Below are positions 59,001 through 64,000 of a stretch of 64,000 bases of DNA, piece by piece. The number at the start of each line of letters is the position of its first letter. The first letter of the stretch is position 1. The stretch lies in the NCBI GenBank assembly GCA_963855995.1, contig OY979717.1, forward strand, positions 32,758,997 to 32,822,996, given 5' to 3'. This DNA is from Muricea muricata (lineage: Eukaryota; Cnidaria; Anthozoa; Malacalcyonacea; Plexauridae). Both the position numbers and the translations under genes were made by a program. Below the pieces are notes generated by a model, which saw only the letters and a program-made list of their open reading frames with translations, did not search any database and had not been told where the DNA came from.

Positions 59001-60526
59001 GACTCATAAATCCATCAAAATCTGAAATCGGTATTATTAGTAAACAAATCCTCCAACGTATCAATTCGAACATTGTTAAATCTACCAACATAAACCAGTG
59101 GAAAAATACCGACGCTGTAATCAAGTGGTTCAGTAACATACCCAACAAGTCAACCCGCTCATTCGTTTGCTTCGATATAGTAGATTTCTACCCTTCTATA
59201 TCAGAAGAGCTCCTGAATAAAGCCCTAACATTTGCCTCACAATACGACGAAATTACCGAGAATGAGAAAGCCATTGTCATGAAAGCCAAAAAATCCCTAC
59301 TCTTCAACAGAAGTACAACTTGGCGAAAGAAAACATCAAATTCTTTGTTTGATGTCACTATGGGGAGCTTCGATGGAGCTGAGACATGCGAGCTAGTTGG
59401 AGCCTACCTATTGTCACAATTATCTGCAGAGTACGGCAATGACATCGGCCTGTACAGAGACGACGGACTTGCAGCATTTGATAAGCCACCGCGCGAAATT
59501 GAGAACATTAAGAAAGGGATTTGCAAAGTTTTCAGCAACAACAACTTGAAGATAACAATTGAGGCAAACAAAAAGTGTGTCAACTACCTAGACATTACTC
59601 TTGACCTCAGATCGTCAACCTACAAACCATTCATGAAACCCGGAAACACACCGTTATACGTCAACTACGACAGCAACCACCCTCCTTCAGTATTAGGTGG
59701 TCTACCAGACGCCATCAACAAAAGGCTATCAAACATATCATCAGACAGACGATCCTTCGATTCGGCTGCTCCCCCATACCAAGAAGCTCTGAAAAAAAGC
59801 GGTTTCGATTTTAACCTCAAGTACAACCCCCAGCCAGCTAAACCGAAACGCCATAGAAATAGGAACGTGATCTGGTTCAATCCACCTTACAGTGTCAATG
59901 TCGCCACAAACGTTGGTCACAAATTCCTGCAAGCTGTCGACGAATGCTTCTCGCCAAACCACTGCTTACACAAGATTTTCAACAGAAATACACTGAAGCT
60001 AAGCTACAGCTGCATGCCTAACGTACATCAAATTATCACAGCACACAACAAAACTATCCTTGACAAGCAGATTAAAGCCTCTGAGAATCCAACCAAAGAG
60101 TGCAATTGCCGCTACAAAGAGACTTGCCCCCTCCAGGGAAAATGCCTAACAGAAAGTGTCGTGTACCAGGCCACAGTAACAAGAAAAGACAATCAACAGA
60201 AAGAAACCTACGTTGGACTGACAGAAGGCCCATTCAAGACAAGATACAACAACCACACAAGCTCGTTCAGAAACGAAAAACACAAACATTCAACGGAACT
60301 GAGTAAATATATTTGGCAGTTGAAACAATCTAGCGTTGAATACTCTATCCGTTGGAAAATTTTAAGGAAATGTAAGGCCTACTCAAACAAAACAAAGCGC
60401 TGCAATTTATGTCTACACGAGAAGTATGTAATAATATATCACCCTAAGCTTAGCTCACTGAACTTAAGAAACGAACTTATATCAACATGTAGACACAGGA
60501 AAAAATTTCTGCTCTGTAGCCAGTAA
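59001..60526 (+). CDS. Penelope-like retroelement: reverse transcriptase plus GIY-YIG endonuclease, 5' cut by gap
   Basis: The frame is open from 59003 ([20 protein letters not shown]) to the stop at 60526; the first ATG in view, 59279, is internal to the RT. RT motifs: [13 protein letters not shown], the B motif [15 protein letters not shown], and the catalytic YRDDG at about 59453. At the C-terminus [24 protein letters not shown] and a Cys-rich stretch ([15 protein letters not shown]) make the GIY-YIG endonuclease typical of Penelope-like elements, which nicks target DNA for priming. No frameshift is visible in the ~508 codons present, so the copy could be young. A hammerhead motif follows 90 bp after the stop. 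Confidence 0.9.
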
Positions 60527-60615
60527 TTCTCTTTAAGATTTCCTGTGACGCCGACCATCCCAGATCAAGTTACCTTTAGGTTATTCATAACACCATGTAA
60601 ATACGCGATATAATC

Positions 60616-60673
60616 ATTCACCTGATGAGTGTGGCAAGCTCAGCTTGTCATACGAAACAAATTTGTCGTGAAT
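60616..60673 (+). ncRNA. Hammerhead ribozyme motif of the Penelope-like element
   Basis: All core parts are present in order: stem I strand ATTCAC (60616-60621); CTGATGA (60622-60628); stem II with G29/C53 plus TGTGGCAAG against CTTGTCATA (9 pairs, two G-U) and a CTCAG loop; GAA (60654-60656); stem III ACA/TGT around AATT; C at 60667 as the cleavage position; and the stem I partner GTGAAT (60668-60673). Penelope-like elements are known to carry such short-stem-III hammerheads. Confidence 0.88.
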
Positions 60674-60708
60674 AAATGTTTTAAACGAAGTGATTCAAGT
60701 TTCTTGCT

Positions 60709-60930
60709 TATATAGATAGATATATAGATAGATATATAGATAGATATATAGATAGATATAGATAGATATAGATAGATATAGATAGATATAGATAGATATA
60801 GATAGATATAGATAGATATAGATAGATATAGGTAGATATAGGTAGATATAGGTAGATATAGGTAGATATAGGTAGATATAGGTAGATATAGATAGATAGA
60901 TAGATAGATAGATAGACGGGTACGAGTACG
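60709..60930. repeat. Microsatellite of TAGATA/GATA type, ~220 bp
   Basis: Runs of (TATAGATAGA), then (TAGATATAGA), then (TAGATATAGG), then (GATA). On the minus strand it is the tail just after the LINE 3'UTR, so it probably grew from the LINE's terminal repeat. Confidence 0.95.
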
Positions 60931-61067
60931 GGTACGGATACAGATATATATAGAGATAATAATATAGCTTTAATTCCTCCAATTTCTGAAGATATACTGT
61001 ATATACAAAAAAAGAAAATATTGTATACAAAATAAGATTAAATTATACTACACTACTTTTTTACAAA

Positions 61068-64000
61068 TCAATCACTAGAGTCTATTGAGGTTAGCAATTT
61101 CCTTATATGCTTGACAACAATCAAACAGAATTCAGCATCAAATGTTAGATAGTTATTTAGGTCAGGAATCTGACCACCAATAATAGTTGTGTAAAGATCA
61201 ATTTCGTCCAGGGCATAAATCCTTGCTAATTGTTCTATTGGAAGCTTATCCATTAATTCATCCCACAAGTTATTACGCCACTCATTAAAATTTCTACAAG
61301 TTATAATGAAGTGAAAGTTTACATCTGTTATTTCAAGATGGCAAAAAGCACAACGTGTTGTTCCGTTTGAATAGGTCCAAGAATTGAAAATTGACGGGAC
61401 ACTACCACACATAATATTGACTAACATGATAATCGATGTCTTTTGGTTAGGATGTTTTCTTGCTAATTTCCACATATTTAGTGGTTCAAGATTTGTGTGA
61501 ACTTCCTGATAAACAGCGAGTTCTTCTTTGTTTCTCATGCCATGCTTCCATTTTTTGATTTCATATTCCATGATTTCTTTATGAACTAATTTCTTCCATT
61601 CTCTCTTTGATGGAAAGGCTAACTCATTCTTATAAGCCACCAAGTATGATATTAAATTGTACTTCTCAAGAATACGGATAGTGTCTGGAATTAGACCAAA
61701 ACGTTGCTTTGATGGATCAGATAAATGTGAAAATAATCGCACAACAAAGATCTGCTTTGAAATCAGAAGCGAATTCATATTACATAAACGACCAAAGTAA
61801 ACTAGCTTAACTTTGTCTATCTGCCCCTCCATGGACCACAATCCTAAGCTGCCAGTAACAGCTTCTGATCTAGTATTTCGTGGTAAGCCCTGAAGGCGTT
61901 TGGCGTTAAAACGTTGACATCTTTCAATAGAAACCATTTCATGCGTGGTCAAACTATTCCAAAGTTCGCAGCCATAAAGAACAGCAGGAATTCCCATTGT
62001 GAGCCATAAATTTGCTCCACATATGGGATTTAGTCGATTTGGCCAAGCTCCAATATTGACAAGACTTGCCATTACAGACTTCACCTTTTGACAAGAATGC
62101 AAAGTTCTTTCTGTGCTTGAGAAACTTCCACATAAGTCAATACCGACGTGTGTCCAGCTCTGTTCTTCACGCACTGGAGTACCAAAAAGTGTCCATCTCC
62201 TAGTATTCTTCATTCTATTCCACATTTGCGTACTCTCACCAAATGTTACCACTCTAGTTTTTGTGGGATTAAACTTAAAACGCCACTTCTCGCTATACTT
62301 CTCAAGAGAACTTAGCATTTCCTGTAAACCTTGAACTCGTGTTGATAAGAGTGCAATGTCGTCAGCCACCGTAATTGGACTACAGCAAAGGTTATTCAAC
62401 CAGAGACTATCACTGGAATCAAAAATTCTTGGTAAATCATCGTTGTAGATCATAAATAGCCAGGGTGAGAGGACGCCACCTTGACGAACGCCTTGCAATA
62501 CTGGAAATTCTGCAGACACAACACCACCAGTTATGACTCGACTGGTAAGTTTACTGTACCAATTCCGAAGCAAACGCCACGCTTTTCCCTGGATTCCTAG
62601 ATTATACAATTTGTAGAATAAGCCAGAGATCCACACGGTATCAAAAGCTTTCGTTGAGTCTAAAAAGCAACAATATACTTTGCTTCCAAGTTCAATATTA
62701 TGTAAAACAGCTTCTTGCAAAGACATACTAGCATCTATACAGCTCTTATTTTTCTGGTATGCGAACTTCAAACAATTTGGAAAACCCTTTTCCACCAGAA
62801 TGGCATCCATCTATCCAAAATTAATCTTTCAAATATCTTTCCAACAACATTTAGTAACGTTATTCCTCGGTAATTATCTTTATTATGTCTAATCTTTTTG
62901 TTTGTCTTAAAAAGAGATATAATGTCACCAGCAGCTAGAGCACTTGGCACAATTTCGATGTTTCTTATCGCATTTAATAAGGTTGTGAGACCACTCATTA
63001 CCGCATCACCCCCATATTTGATATGCTCATAGGTCAAACCATCTGGTCCAGAAGATTTCCCGTTTGGTAATTGAGAACATATTGAGCTGACCTCTTCAAC
63101 AGAGAAGACATTATCTAATGCATCAAAGCTGGTATCTCTACTTTCTCTCTCATATTCATATAAACTGTTTTCAACATATTCGGTGAAGTTTTGATCAAAA
63201 CTCGTGCTATCCGCCGGAGTATATAGTTTGGAATAATGTTGTTTCCATATTTCGCATAACTCATTGGGATCACTTATAAAATTACCGTCGATTTTAAGAG
63301 CGTTTGCTTGAGTTCCCTTGCTTTTCCGCTTACAGGACATAATACGCTGAAATGCACCATTATCAACTTCAAAGATATTTTCGAGTCGTTCATATTCTTG
63401 AGATTCATACTCATAAGCTCTTCGTCTTAGTTCTCTTCTGAAGTCGCGCTTAGCGTGTTTATAAGCTGTGTAATACGTGTTTTCAAGGTCCCGTGGGCGA
63501 CCTTGCGAAATCCAGATTTTCCGTTGGTAGCGAAATTTTCATGCAGGGGCTTTAATCCTTGTTTCCAGTAAGGCTTGAGATGTTTTTGGAACTTAGCTTT
63601 TGGTATAGATCTTTCTGCACATAACTGAAGTATGTTTGTTACGTCAGTAAGTGTGTTTTCGATTGATGTAATGTCGCACAGCATCGAATCGTCAATGTTC
63701 AGTTGCTCAAAAGCAGCAGCCACGTTTCGTTGATAGTTCTCCTTTATAACAGGGTCACACATGTTTTTCAATGCAATTTTCATTTTTCCTTTATTTTTCA
63801 ATAAACCGTTTGCAGCTTTCCAAACTATTTTGCAAAAAATCGGTCGATGAAATGAAAGATTTCCACTGTCGTCATCGCTTATATAACAAGTTTGGACAAG
63901 GTTTATATAATTTTCACTAATAAGTACGTGGTCAACAGTTGTTTTACCATTGTTGCTGTAATATGTCTCAATAGGTCCTGTACAATAACTTTGCGAGTTT
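61068..64000 (-). pseudogene. Non-LTR retrotransposon (LINE), endonuclease end to C-terminus, two frameshifts
   Basis: At the window edge the frame reads the end of an AP-type endonuclease (VDHVLIS, then LSFHRPI). A one-base slip near 63540 shifts the frame to RDLENTYYTAYKHAKR and on. A second slip near 62808 shifts it into the main RT block (61068-62810). RT signatures there are FLDSTKAFDTVW (residues 49-60), QGVRQGGVLSP (106-116) and VADDIALL (148-155). The C-terminus has a CAFC, then HFIITC zinc-knuckle-like motif. The 3'UTR ends in the GATA-type microsatellite. Architecture fits the CR1/L2/Jockey group; the exact clade is not settled. It continues beyond the window. Confidence 0.9.

Overview
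This is an A+T-rich piece of an animal nuclear genome, probably an invertebrate. Genes are split by introns with GT-AG borders, and most of the rest is transposon debris: LINE, Penelope-like, Crypton, Polinton-like, hAT, Tc1/mariner-like, Harbinger-like and Mutator-like pieces. The repeat mix would suit a cnidarian or similar early-branching animal, but nothing read here fixes the taxon. A 200-N assembly gap lies at 58801-59000.

Three host genes could be rebuilt by hand from splice sites and matching intron phases, all on the minus strand. (1) 3590-9264: a complete six-exon gene for a ~478-residue protein with a divergent homeodomain followed by an HMG-box-like segment. (2) 10193-23675: six exons, one only 18 bp, of a succinyl-CoA:3-ketoacid CoA-transferase (OXCT1/SCOT) gene. 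It lacks the N-terminal part, a middle part with the catalytic region, and the 3' end, and has a one-base frameshift in its last visible exon. (3) 28754-32456: the first four coding exons of an AMP-kinase gamma subunit (PRKAG), ending inside the first CBS repeat. Genes 2 and 3 look incomplete, which points to rearrangement or misassembly between about 23.7 and 28.7 kb.

The large OXCT1 intron (11618-22224) holds a four-layer nest. A Crypton tyrosine-recombinase pseudogene (12064-21898) is split by a ~1-kb repeat, itself split by a 7,052-bp element with 6-bp target duplications and ~775-bp terminal inverted repeats (13340-20391), which in turn carries a hAT MITE. The 7-kb element has the ends of a Polinton/Maverick but no polymerase, integrase or capsid gene was seen. 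It carries small genes with TATA, CCAAT and AATAAA signals and at least seven copies of a promoter-like module ending in TGAGCA/TGCTCA palindrome clusters. This is the best candidate for something undescribed.

From 34 to 58 kb I found no secure host gene. This part holds a 465-bp duplication, several MITEs with clear target duplications, a Mutator-like element with minisatellite ends (46412-47410), and a 5.6-kb almost perfect palindrome (49817-55420) built from the 5' half of an integrase-type transposon. Past the gap are a Penelope-like element with RT and GIY-YIG domains followed by a complete hammerhead ribozyme motif (60616-60673), a GATA-type microsatellite, and a frameshifted LINE running off the right edge.
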